Assembly (NCBI GenBank): GCA_905221605.1
Contig: CAJNDS010000158.1
Span: 660,176-724,175, forward strand
Reading direction: 5' to 3'
Origin: Symbiodinium natans
Lineage: Eukaryota > Sar > Dinophyceae > Suessiales > Symbiodiniaceae
DNA: 64,000 bases
In this document: positions 43,062 to 54,300 of the stretch, in pieces
Layout: each line of letters begins with the position of its first letter
How positions within the stretch are numbered: position 1 is the first letter of the stretch
The notes under the pieces: generated by a model
Seen by the model: the letters and a program-made list of their open reading frames with translations, nothing else
The model's database searches: none
Told to the model about the DNA's origin: nothing
Program-made: the position numbers and the translations under genes

Positions 43062-45390
43062 AGAGCCACATGTCCAGATGGAATCTGTGCTGTGCCCAGT
43101 GTAGAGCAGTGATCAGAGCAGTGAGCCGCTTTCACTCGGAGAGGTGGTCGAAAGGACATGAACCGGTCGCCTGGGGCAAAAAGAAACGACCTTCCTTTGC
43201 TGTGCCGTTCTTTTTCTGGTTGGGTTTAGGATGTGGAACTTTCGTGGTGTGTAACCGCTTGGCCTGCAAATGGTTTGGCATCTGTTGGGAAGCGGCTCGG
43301 GCTCTAACTCTAGTTTTTTGGGGAGAAACTGCTGGACGAACTTCGCTGCATTTCCTGGTGTTGCAGATGCAGGCGATGAACCCTAATCGGCAAAAACAAC
43401 CCTGATTGACACAGTTCCTCACGTGGCTTGTCGGAGTGTGAGCGATTCAGCCCAATGCCCTAAGCCCGACATAGTAGGGAATGCGGGAATGAGGGCCCAT
43501 ACATATATATCTATGTATACCCTTTAGGGGTTTTTACAGGGCCTTAATTCCCTCTTTTCCTACTTGTACCTATGAACCCGTCAGCCACGGCAGGTCCTCA
43601 GCCCTGGTGCCAGAGACTATGCCACTGTCCAGCGGCCGCCGTCGGCTTCCAGTCACCTGGGCTTTGGGCCATTCAAAGTTTAGGGTTTAGGGTTTAGGGT
43701 TTAGGGTTTAGGGTTTAGGCTTGGGAATATTTAGTTTGGGCTTTCGGGTTGTAGGGTTGAGGGTTTAGGGTTTCTTTCGGGTTTAGGACTCAAAAAGTAT
43801 TCCAAAAGGGGGTCCCTGCGAGCTGATCTCGTCTAACACCCCAACAACCGCCTGTCGACTCTTTAAGCGTTGCGCGACCTCCGATCATAAAAGCAAACTC
43901 GAAGCTGAATCCTATGAATCAACTCCTAACCCTCAACCCTGAACCCTAAACCCGAAACCCCAAACTAGGTAGGGAACATGAGGATTTCCGAGATTAGGGG
44001 TACCTTCTTGGGTCCTTATGATAGCGGGATCCTACTATTTGCGGGACTAGATTAGGGGAACCCCCCCCCCCCCCCATATGGGCTGGCAGGCCCTTCCTTG
44101 CCTATTTTGAGAATTTGGCGTGTAAGGTCGAGGAGCTGGTGAGGCACTTTGATCCTCATAAACGCTCGGGTCTGCCCTAAATTTCAAACCCTATCTATGA
44201 ACCCCAAAGGTTTAGGGTGTAGGGTTTAGGGTTGCGCCCCTTGTGAAAAACGGGTTTAGGGCTCGAGATCGGATTCCCAGCCAAGGCACGCGAAGCGAGA
44301 CGCAAACACTGCATGCCGTCATTCGACCGTCCTGTTCGCAAGAGAGGCGGACACAGCTGAGCCAGCTGAGCCTGGGTATTTAGGGACGAGCGAGGGATTA
44401 GGGTTGCACGTTTGCGCAGTCCTGGTTTCTAACTAGAATGGGTTAGGGCCAGCGTGCAGTCCAGATGCAAAAAGGGTTAGGCTTTCTGTGCACCTATAGC
44501 TCAGCAGCGCAAGTCAAATGGCTCTTTCCGACTGTCCGGCTGTTGTAGACATGTGGGCTTGTCAAGACATCGAGTCGTAATCCTCAAGTTTTGAAGACAA
44601 CTGGCCTGCAAAGGCGGCCGCAGCACTAGATGTTCAATTTAAATTGCTCGAAACTGTCCAGGCTTGCTGTCATGCTACACGCCAAGCACCTGCAGACGAA
44701 CGGACAGCCTGACAGGAGAGCGTTGCACCCATGAGCATCCATGATTCTGGAGGGGTTTGAAGATTTTGGACTTGTGATGCCGAGTGGTCTGTCTGGTTCC
44801 CTACCCTCAACCGCAAAGCTGAACCCCCGTTGTCAAGAGACATGCGATCGTACAGGGTTCGCGGGGGGCGTTTTGCGTCTTGAGTTTCTCGAACGGCGCT
44901 AAGCAACAGCTGAACCACTGTAGCATGCAGAATGAACGCCTGCACATGGCGGCAGTGTGCTCAGACCCTAATTAGTTGCTTATATAGCTACATACGGCGG
45001 ACTTGGTCAGTACGTTCCCTACCCTCCAAGGCCCTCACACGCCATGGCACAAAAGAGATGCTGCGACCCTTAGCGAAAAAGACTAACCGGCGAGAGGATA
45101 CATCTTTCCCTGTCATGTGCCACTACATGTCTCCTTGTCTCCGTGTAAGGCCTAAGGCCTTTGAAATCGGTCGCTCGTTGAGGTTCTGGCTTTGCCCGCC
45201 GTAGGTTTGGGTCCGCAGTCGTGTTTACTACATCACCATCTATTCTTGGCAGCTCATTTGCCTCAACTCGTTGCGACCTTGTCAATGCCAAGCATTTCTT
45301 TCGTTCATGGTGGCTCATCAGTGCTCCTCAGCTCCCCTTGTCAAGTGCACCTAGCCAGAACGAACAGTCCAACTAACCAACAGCACCATC
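43062..45390. other. No confident gene
   Basis: The frame over eL39's 3' side (to 43405) is not in the eL39 frame and is not supported. TTTAGGG units lie at 43677-43718, with weaker ones at 43757-43790 and 44210-44260. A GTACC/GGATCC-type repeat lies at 43985-44075. Confidence 0.45.
43985..44075 (-). repeat. GGATCC/GTACC dispersed repeat, inverted copy
   Basis: GGGTACCTTCTTGGGTCCTT then GCGGGATCCTACTATTTGCG. The reverse complement matches 29115-29185 and 47140-47212 (CCAAATAGTAGGATCCC, AAGGACCCCC, GGTACCCC in the same order). It encodes nothing. Confidence 0.7.
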
Positions 45391-45600
45391 CCTAAACCCC
45401 AAACCCTAACCCTAAACCCTAAACCCTAAACCCTAAACCCTAAACCCCAAACCCATATAGCAGGGCCTTAACCGGGTGCTGCCGCAACTTCGTCTACCCT
45501 GACACAGGCGCCATAGTCCGGTGCGAGTGAAGCTCACTGACAAGCAGCGGCTTGGAGAGCAAGATTCTGCTTTTGTGAGGTTTAGGGTTTAGGGTTGAGG
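45391..45600 (+). repeat. Opposed telomere-like tracts around a 72-nt exon
   Basis: CCCTAAA at 45391-45455 and TTTAGGG from 45580. Confidence 0.85.
45508..45579 (+). CDS. Predicted 72-nt exon with repeat-derived donor
   Basis: Following CCCTGACACAG, the frame G|CGC CAT AGT CCG is open (HSPVRVKLTDKQRLGEQDSA) to GTGAG at 45579. The next bases are GTTTAGGG, so the donor GT would belong to the telomere-like repeat itself. No domain can be named from 24 residues. Confidence 0.35.
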
Positions 45601-48305
45601 GTTTTGGGTTCAAGGCCAAAAGTAGGATGGAGTCCGATTAGAATCCTGGCATGGCTACTCTTGCTGGCACCGCCAGGCCTGAAGCAGCTCTGTGTGTCCT
45701 TCAACACCCTTCAACTGCGAGTGCATGTAGAGCGTGAGCCACCGCGAGTCCTCGTCTCGTCCAAGAAACTCTCCCAGCTGCAGTCTAAGGCTTCTGGCGG
45801 AAACCTGGACTTAGCCGACCGAGCAGTTGTGTGCCTAGCTGCTTTGTTGGGCAGCACCTGCGGCCCTAATAGCTTTTCATGCCTAGAACAAGCGACACTC
45901 AGCCCACTTTCACGATTGAGACGAATTGCGCCGCTGGGCTTGACAGAGCAGTGCACGCAAGCAGCGAATTCGCCTGCTACGTGTTTCACCTAGAATCGTA
46001 GAAGGGAGCTCTTGCAGCTATCCTCCGCAAGATAACGCACATCGGCATTTTGCCTGTTGCTTGGCTGGAGTACGAATGGTAGATCTCTTGAGGATGAGTG
46101 GGCTTGCATGCGCTGAACAGCACCAGCACCAGGCAAGCCGTGCCCATGCTCTGAATTCAGTTTCCAATTTTTCGAAATCCGTGGGAATTCTCCTGCTCAA
46201 GGCAGGTGCATGGCCACAGTGCTTTGTGGAATGATTTCCAGCTGCTGTGGTATAGCTGACATAGACGTGCGAAGCACGACCATGCCCAAGTTGAAGCCAT
46301 GGCTGATCTTGTTTCGGGGTTCAGGAAGACGCTGAACAGCTTAGTCAGAGATGTCGTAAGGTCGTAAGGCTTATCGGAATTCTTATGGGCTAAATCAAAA
46401 GTCCTAGAGGCATGAGTGCCAAGCTCCTGAGCGCGCGACTCGGATCAGCTGTGTCAATGGCTGAGATAATGTCTTGCTGTCTGAGTCTTCCAGACGGACG
46501 CCGTTCTGCCGGCGCACACGACTCGATGAAGGATTTGCTGGCGGCTGGCTGTCAGCAGAGCTCAGACGAGCTCAGCTAGTACAGGGGTCGGAAGAATTAC
46601 TAACAATCTTCCCCTTATGACCCCCTTAAAAAATCTACGATAATAACCCCAAAAACCCTATTCCAATTATCAAGACCCCTAGATTACCGCCTCGAGCTTC
46701 TTAACAAGCCTTTGGGAGTGAGGCCTCGTGCCGCATACCGGTTCTCTGCTGACTCCAGCTCGTTGTCAATGTCATAATGTCATGCCAGAGGGCGCTCGGG
46801 TTTCTTTTAGGTTTCTGCGGGCTGCTGGCTCGGGTCCATTCAGCTGCATGGGTCAGAGACGACCATGATCAGCATAGCCTTTGCTCGAGAGTCATGGCAA
46901 GCTCTGGCAGTGGGCCTCAGCACAGGCGCCCATGTGAACGCCCAAAGCCTGCCTTTAATGCCGGCATAGAAGGAGGAGGAGAATTTACACCTTCACCCCG
47001 AAACCCAAAACATCCACGTTGCAACTTCCGAATTTCAGAGCTGGCTTTCTCCAACTCCCGTCGTTTGAAGTGTCCGAAGCCCTGCGCGATGTCGCCGTGG
47101 AAGACAAAAACAGTCTGGGAGTGTACGGAAATAAGGGAACCCTATAATAGACCCCAAATAGTAGGATTCCCTTAGAACAAGGACCCCCAAAAGGTACCCC
47201 AAATGTCGGAAACCCCCCGTGTGAACAAGCTGGTGCAAGAGGCCGAAGAAACCAGAGACCCCGAAGAGAGCTAGACATGTTCACGCCCCAGTTCACGGAC
47301 TACCGTCCTATACCCTCAACCCTCCGAACCCCCTTAATTACCAAAAGACCTCAACAATTATCCTATACCCACTCCACCAAAACGCCATGCCTTCGTGTCT
47401 CTCGAGGGATAGCCAAGACAGAAACAAGCACATTAAAGACACTTTGCTTGAGTTTGCGCAGCATACATGCTACGTTGTCAGAGTGCTGCTGCTGTGAATG
47501 CAATGCATTTTCATGGAGTAATCTTCCAGTCGAGTAGGAAGCAGCGTAGCCTGTTGAACAGTCCGATTGGAAAACATAATTGTTAGTTATAGGATTTAGC
47601 GTGTTAGGCTAATTGCACTGGTAGGAAAATCATCTTTCGGAATATTTGAAGACAAAGAAGCATATTCTGAATATTGACAGGTGCTTGCAAAATTAGTTTT
47701 CATAATAATATAAGTTATGAAAATTAAACAAGGTTCATGCCCGGGTTCAGGGTTAAGGTGTTTGGGTAAGTTTGAGGGTTAGGGGTTTTGGTGACTGGGG
47801 TTTATGGAGAATTGGTAAGGTTGGTGGTGAGGGTTCTTTTGGATCTTTGGGGTATAGGATAATTGGGTAGAATGGTTATGAGGTATGATGGTAAAGGTGG
47901 TGTATGGTTATGATGGTTATGATGGTTATGAGGTTTATGAGGTTCATGGTTATGGTGGTTGTGATGGTTGGGTCGGAGGGTAGTATCACGAACTGGTGCA
48001 TGAACACTGCTAGCTAACAGGCCCTCTCCATGAATACGACCCATTTCCCCTAAAAACTGTTGCTGTGACCTGAAAATACGCACAGCCCCCCCTCCCCCCC
48101 TGAACACCTGAATCCTTATGCAGCATGAACTGTTTTGGGTGAAGCTAGGCCTTGAACACAGAATTCGGCAAAGGTGGTGCCAATTTTCTTAAATTGTGTG
48201 TTGGGTTCAATTCACAGGCCGTACATTTGGCCTTCGTGAGACTTTCTTCGGCAGCGGTTCTGTGCATAAACAGCAAGCCAGGGCAGGAGATCCTAAACCA
48301 TGAGC
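45601..48305. other. No confident gene; possible exons near 45600-45990 and 47043-47275
   Basis: A 132-codon + frame closing at 45993 has a hydrophobic stretch (ILAWLLLLAPPG) near its start but no motif. At 47043-47130 a frame reads FLQLPSFEVSEALRDVAVED, and at 47219-47275 a helical end reads NKLVQEAEETRDPEES with TAG. A GTACC/GGATCC repeat copy sits between them (47140-47212). The stretch 47550-47740 is AT-rich and empty, and 47750-48000 holds GGTTATGAT-type simple sequence. Confidence 0.35.
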
Positions 48306-48925
48306 CTTTTAGGGTTTAGGGTTTAGGGTTTAGGATTCTGCATTCTGGAGGGTTTGAAGCTGAGGGTGTTGGATGGTTGAGAAGGCAAAAACAAAACCAA
48401 GCTGCTTTTCCATCCGTCTGCTGTTGTATGTCGGCTTGCACCTTCTCGCAGCACCCCTGTTTCTTGGGGCCGGTTTGCAGACGGGTTTAGGGTTTAGGGT
48501 TTAGGGTTTATCGGCTCTTCTCTTGGAGGTTGCTTTTGCCTTGCCGGCGGCTGGAGATGGGTGACTTCCTGCTGGTCAAGTTGGCCGAGGACGCCCCGTC
48601 TCAGGGCTTCCGATGCTGTGTGCTGGGGGTCCTTGAGTCAGGCTTCGGGCTTCGAGGTGGCTTAGGAGCTCAGGAGGTAGCAACCCTAAACCCTAAACCC
48701 TAGACCCTAAACCCTAAACCCTAAACCCTAAACCAGGGCGCAGACCAAGGATGAGACTTCAGGCTCCAAAGAGTCGGACCCAAAGGCCGATATAAACCAG
48801 GAAAACCAACCGGAACAACCGGCAGAAGTTCGGCGGTCACGCTGGTTTGGTCAAGGGGCCTTCAAGAGACCGCATCCAAGCCAAACCCTAAACCCTTAAA
48901 CCCTAACATCCTAAACCCTAAGCGG
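48306..48925 (+). repeat. Four telomere-like tracts
   Basis: TTTAGGG at 48306-48335 and 48484-48512; CCCTAAA at 48684-48735 and 48885-48925. Confidence 0.85.
48545..48884 (+). CDS. Two exon-like frames flanking a CCCTAAA intron
   Basis: The first is open from about 48545 to GAG|GTAGCAACC at 48676 (MGDFLLVKLAEDAPSQGFRC, then VLGVLESGFG). The second starts after AAACCAG at 48737 (AQTKDETSGSKESDPKADIN, then QENQPEQPAEVRRSRWFGQG) and is open to about 48880. If joined, the 60-nt intron 48677-48736 would be almost wholly CCCTAAA repeats, starting GTAGCAACC and ending CCAG|G. No family recognised; the second part is a charged, disordered segment. Confidence 0.4.
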
Positions 48926-51198
48926 CTTCTGTGCAAAGCATTCTCTCTCTACAGTCGCCCCATGGAGCATGACTAGATGGGTGGCCAAAACAAGAAGCCT
49001 TTGTACGCTTCTGTCTGGGATATCTGCCTGGGGGTGACAGTACAGTCCCAAATAGAATCCCAAAGTGCCACATTCGAAGCCTTGAATCTGCGAATATTGG
49101 GCGAACAAATCTGGGAATCTGGGAATCTAGGGTGAACAAATCTGGGAACTTGGGAAGATGAGGTGACTCTGGGAAATCTGGGCAAGGGACGTGGCAAATC
49201 TGGGAATATGGGATGTTACGCTAAACAATGAAAGCCCGTGCAAGTGTAATTCACGTCAATGTTCAAATCCAATACCCGACAAGGTAAATCAGTATTCCGC
49301 TTCACATGTTAGAGACACGTCATGTATCCCAATTAGACATTCTTCTGTAACTTGGCAAGGACCAATTTCAGCAAACTACCCTGCGGGCTACTTTGTTTAG
49401 CTAAATTGCCTATACGGTGAAAACACGAGATCAACATGACAAATCTACTATATCTTTCTCCGGCAGTTCAAACGGTGTCAAACGGTGGGCAGCATCCATT
49501 AATTTTGTTTCCGCGCCACCCTCAGAAGTAGGATGAAGTAGGCTTGGCAAGTTCCAGCGTGATGGCTCGATTCTCCAGCCTAGCATCTGAGAAGAGTCTG
49601 ACATGTGATTGTCTCACAATTTTACATCAATTGAAAACATGTTCTTGTGGCTGGTGCTCTGAACTTTCTAACGTTCATTGAAGAATTCGTTGATTGCTCA
49701 AGATGTGGGGTCAACTTTACTAACTAAACAGGCTAGCCTATCCTTTCGCGGTTTAACAAGACCTTATTAGATCATATCTCTTCAGTGTGGCTCCGAACTA
49801 CAATGGTTTTTAGAAGCAGAGGATACAGCCTTTCTGCCAGTTACCACTGGGACCATGCCTCTCTGAGGTACACAAGGGCCTCAGTAGATTTCTGCTGTAC
49901 TCAAAACAGAATTATATGGCAAGGCCACGGATAAAGCACGGTTACCTGCTCACAGTACTCCCTTTGTGGATATCGCCACTGTGCTGGGTCTGTTACTATA
50001 AAATGCATGAGTTCGATTTTTTGAACTCAGAATTTCTAGAGGCTGACTGGACACGCGGTTTTGAGGCGTGACAGCTCGTGCAGACTGGTTTTCACACGGT
50101 GCTTCGGATATGGCAGAGATGATGAGGTGCTAACCCCTCCCCCCCCCCCCCCCCCCCCGAAGGAATTGGTACAAACCGCGAAAAGGGTAAATCTGTGGGT
50201 GGGGGGGGGGGAATGGTTCCATACATACATACATATATATATATATGGTGAAATAAATCAATAAAAAATATTTATATGCTTATATTTTTTTATGTATTAG
50301 TAAGTATACAACCCCCGTATACAACCCCCTGACAGGCCGGGGAATCCTCATCGGTCGGCAAGAGCCAGGCCACTCTTGGCATCCAGAAGTCGTGGACCAT
50401 AAAAGGGGAGCATTTCGCAGACCTTTGTGCTCAAGGAGTGTGTTGAGGGTTTAGGGAAGATGGGCTTATATGTGTGCATATAGAAATCTACTATCACTAG
50501 TAGCTAATGATTGTCGCTTTGTCGGTGTTGTGTTTTGTGTACAGGAGAGCGGGGCATCGCAACGTGTTCAGAATTTCTTTGGTATTCTTGGCTTACCAAC
50601 TACAAATGGCCGCCTTGCAGGGCAGCTCCAGAATTCATCCGACGTGTGAACTGTGGGCAGCTCCAGAATTCACTAGCCCTTAAGGTAACAATTGTACTTG
50701 TCATCATAAGAGAAATGACCGCTTCTGTTACTGTTATCCTTCTTGAACTGGGCTATAAAGCCGACGCCCAGGGGCCGCCGGAAGGACGCTGTGGCCCAAG
50801 AGAGTCAAGAAAGCCCCAAGTTGCAATCTTCCTCAACAAAAGAGTTTTAGAAACATGGAGTCTTAGGGTTAGCTTGGCAGGGTTCAAGGGTTCAGGATCG
50901 TCAGAGACTGCCGGTAGAGAAAAGGCGTTAGTTAGCATGCTGACAGAAAACATGCAGCTATCCTAGCGAAAGCACTTTATGCAATCGCTGTTCGATGACT
51001 CTTCTGAGCCTACTTGTAGATATTTTGGATGAGGTGATGAGCTGGATAGTTTTCTCAAATCGCCCTAGCCTCAGCAAAGCTTAATCTTACACTGGCATGT
51101 CATCACTTGTTCAACTCCCGCAGCCTTTTGCAATGTGCGGCTTGGTTAAGCAAAGCTGCCTCCTTGAAAATAGAAAGACAGATCCCCCCCGGAACCCG
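48926..51198. other. No confident gene
   Basis: 49060-49210 contains several AAATCTGGGAATCTGGG words related to the 58-kb minisatellite. 49210-50130 shows nothing. A C20 run (50139-50158) and a G run (50200-50211) form an inverted pair. An AT microsatellite lies at 50221-50300. The frame 50511-50966 has no motif. Confidence 0.4.
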
Positions 51199-51480
51199 TT
51201 TTTTTTTTTTTTTTTGTTGCGGTTTTTTTTGTTAAGGCGACCCAAAGCCGGCCTCCACAGCAAAAAAAAAAAAAAAGGCGCCCGGCCTCCACAGCAAAAA
51301 AAAAACGCGCCCGGCCTCCGGAGCAAAAAAAAAAAAGCGCCCGGCCTCCACAGCAAAAAAAACGCGCCCTGGCGAGGGAGGAGTACGCAGCCAGGGCAGA
51401 CCAACAAGTGAGTGAGTGAGCCCACGCCTCCACAGCAAAAAAAAACGCGCCCGGCCTCCGCAGCAAAAAAAAGCGCGCCC
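51199..51480 (+). repeat. A-rich minisatellite, upstream block
   Basis: About six units of CGCGCCCGGCCTCCACAGC followed by 8-14 A. They start with one inverted unit (a T17 run, then TTGCGG and T8 at 51199-51230) that could pair with the direct ones. The same repeat, in the same orientation, forms the long block after 54300. Frames across it give only Lys- or Phe-rich low-complexity peptides. Confidence 0.85.
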
Positions 51481-51517
51481 GGCCGCCTGCCTTGCCATCA
51501 GAGCACATCCCGACGAT

Positions 51518-53904
51518 ATGCCCAGGGCCGCAGATTGGGGTCTGAGACACATGGAGACTGCTTCAGAAACTGCAACACCTCTGCCGTGCCAGCCTTGTCC
51601 CAACCAAGCAAGCGTGGTGCCGCACCCCAGCTGCGCACCTCGCCTAGCAGTGCAGGCCCCGATCTCATCTTTCATCCCTACTCCTGCCAGGCGCCGGCGT
51701 GCGCGTCGTAGTGCCTCGGAGGCGCGCACGTCACCGCTGGCAGAGCCACTTGGCGCCACGGAGCCTGAGAACTACGCAAGAGGTCTGCCCCAACAGCTCG
51801 ATGAGGATTTCATCGTCAACCCAGATGCCGAGGTTCGACGCTGGGTGTGGTATCTCGCGCGACACTCGGATGCCGCCGTGACCGGCGAGCAGCGGCAGGC
51901 TTTGTGGCGAGAACTTCCGCTCTACTCAACCTACATTTGCCGCACCCCCTTGACTCGCATCGTCGCCGACACTGTCGCCGGCGCACGTGCGAGGAAGCAC
52001 CAGCAGATTGACGCAGCGCAGGCATGCGAGCTCACTGCCGATTTAGCTCATTGCACTTTTTTCCCACTCGCAGTCGCTGCAAGCTACCTTGCAGCACGGA
52101 CCGGCAAGCCTGATAGCTTTGTGGTGGACATGTTTTTTGCTTGCTTCGCAAGTTGTTTGCACCGATTAATGGCCCTGTCGCTTTACCCTTCCTCGGATCC
52201 GGACTTCCTTGTGCGCGCCAGATTCTGGGCCATCCTCACGGGTGAGCCCACGGCAGGCAAGAGCCCGACGTATTCCTGGCTGATCTCGCTGTTTGAGCAG
52301 TTCACGAGACCCGTGTCAGCCATGTCTACTGTCGTGGTACTCACGCTGCTCTCAATGAGACTATGCGAGACACAGGTGGTGTTGTGCTTTGTACAAACCC
52401 CGAAGCACGCACAGTGCTGGACCCGGGTTATGTTTCTCGTCTCATAGCCGATGACAAACATTATCTGAACCTCTCATACTTGCTGGAAACAGCGTCTGGC
52501 GGATCGTACGAGTGGATCACGGCCAGTGATCTGCGCCGAGCTCGGGCGGCCAGGGAAGCGGTCAAGGTGCGCGAGGAACAAGGTGAAGATCCTCTACCCG
52601 TTGAAGCGCCGGAGAACAATTTTTTGTCGTTCCGCCACACGAGTGTGAATCTATGCTACTTCCAGCAGTTAAGCGTGCTCGGTTCTTGGTGGGTTCCGCT
52701 GGAGCGCAAACATGCGCTTGGCTTTAGTTCCCGCATTCTCTTTGCTTTTTCGCAGCGGGCCCTCGTGGACCGAGACCTCGGCAGAGGGAGTGCGCACTTT
52801 GTTGCCGAACTGTTGCAGAACTTTTGGTTAACTGCCGCGTCCCGGTACGGCCATGCTTGCGGGGAGGCCCCTCCTCTGGCGCTGAACCCATCTCAGGAAG
52901 CAGAGGTCAGCAATCTGTATTATGAGATAGGCGAACTTTCTGCCGAGACTGGCTGGGGAACGGCTAGCGTTGCCGCTCTTGGAAAACTTGAGTACCATGT
53001 TGGAATGATGTCGCAGCTCACGCACCTTCTCGAGCAGAATTTGCGCCCGGATGGACCTGCGCCGGACATCTCCGACAATGCTCTCAAATGTGCCTTCCGC
53101 TTCTTCGATAGGCGCCTCTTGCATGGCTGCGCTGTCATCGATCGTGCTTGCGCTTCTCGCGCAGATGAGGAGAAAAATGCTTCTAGTAGCCGGGTGCCGC
53201 AGCGACACGCGGAGGCAGACAGCGTGGGCCGTGTGTTGAGACAATGCATCGCCGATCCCATTTCTGTGACCGAGATGGGCCGCCGCCTTGCCTGCCTACG
53301 CAAGGACGCGGACTTCTCGCAGCGCAGGGCCCTGCTGCAGCAGATTGTCGATCTGGACTTGGGCATTTTGGAGGAGAGCTCACGCGGCGGTGGGTTTGTC
53401 TTGCGTCGCTCCCCGCTCACTGAGGAGCGCAAGATGCTTCTGAACTTTTTGGACGTTCCTGTGGACCGGTTCCAGCTGGAAATGCGTGGCTGCGGCGGCG
53501 AAGGCGTCTCCACGAAGGACGTCGCGGCAGCTCTCCTGCACAGGGTTTGGCCGCGCACAGCACGTCGCGATCCTGAGCCATTTTCGCCTCCATCCTCACC
53601 CACTCCCTGGCTTTACTCTGGCGTTGCCTTCATGCGCTTAAGCTTCAAGCCTGCCAATGGTGCTGTCGATGCCGTAGCACGATCCCCAACTCCGGACCTG
53701 CATGTGGGTCAACAGATCTACTGGAATGAGGAGGAGGAAACGTCTGCAAGCTGTCCCGTATTCCCGGTTACCCCGGCCGCGGGTACCTATGCCGTGGTTA
53801 GATGCGCAGGGGAGTCATCCTTCCGCGCACTTTGGACCTTGCCTGCTGAAATGGGCCGCGCAGCAGGCCATGCTGGCTTGGCGGCAGAATTGCCTGAACC
53901 CTGA
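51518..53904 (+). CDS. P-loop ATPase, DUF3987-like (helicase/primase-like), with one frame break
   Basis: ATG 51518 (or 51551) opens the first frame; it ends at 52447, while a second frame, +2 bases, runs to TGA 53902-53904. Shifting at about 52337 joins STVV with GTHAALNETMRDTGG and gives a protein of roughly 795 residues. Near residue 245 lies AILTGEPTAGKSPTYSWL, a Walker A motif in the G-x-P-x-x-GKSP form typical of DUF3987 proteins. After it come GGVVLCTNPEA, a candidate Walker B region, and FSSRILFAFSQRA, like the R-finger-bearing 'G-x-x-R-F/L' segment of that family. The C-terminal 150 residues look like a winged or separate domain without a recognised motif. DUF3987 proteins are commonly linked to mobile DNA in bacteria; here the flanking minisatellite blocks make a mobile origin plausible. 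The single frame break may be an assembly error. Confidence 0.6.
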
Positions 53905-53934
53905 ACCCTCAACCCTTAGCCCGAAACCAGCTAA

Positions 53935-54300
53935 ACCGTGCAAAGCGTGCGCCCCCCCCAACCCCCCCGCTGTTTTTGCCGTGCAAGCGTGCTGCAAAAA
54001 CATATGAATCTTGTTGAAACCCGTCGTGCGAGCTGTGTGTTTGCAAATGGGGGGGGGCTGCCCCCCCCCCCCCCCCCTAAACCCCCCAGGGCCCCAGCTG
54101 CCTCTTGTTGAAACCCATCGTACGAGCATTGTGTTTGCAAATGGGGGCTGCGCCCCCCCCAACCCCCCCGCTGTTTATTTTTCGCCGTGCAAGCGTGCTG
54201 CAAAACATATGAATCTTGTTGAAACCCGTCGTGCGAGCCGTGTGTTTGCAAATGGGGGGGGGGCTGCGCCCCCCCCAACCCCCCCGCTGCGTTGTTTTTT
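53935..54300 (+). repeat. Three copies of a ~115-bp unit with G-run/C-run hairpins
   Basis: Each unit has GCCGTGCAAGCGTGCTGCAA, CATATGAATCTTGTTGAAAC, CGTACGAGC/CGTGCGAGC, TGTGTTTGCAAATG, then a G5-G10 run, CTGCG or CTG, and a C8-C20 run ending CCCCCGCTG. The G and C runs face each other over three to five bases, so each unit can form a very GC-strong hairpin. The block leads into the A-rich minisatellite. Confidence 0.85.

Noticed and set aside
43490-43582. Seventh copy of the inverted-repeat element
   Set aside because: Only CCTACTTGTACCTATGAACC resembles the right arm; the left arm is absent, so it is not counted.
51111-51759. Minus-strand frames of 104-175 codons with Phe-rich repeats
   Set aside because: Translation of poly-A/poly-T minisatellite units and antisense of the P-loop gene.
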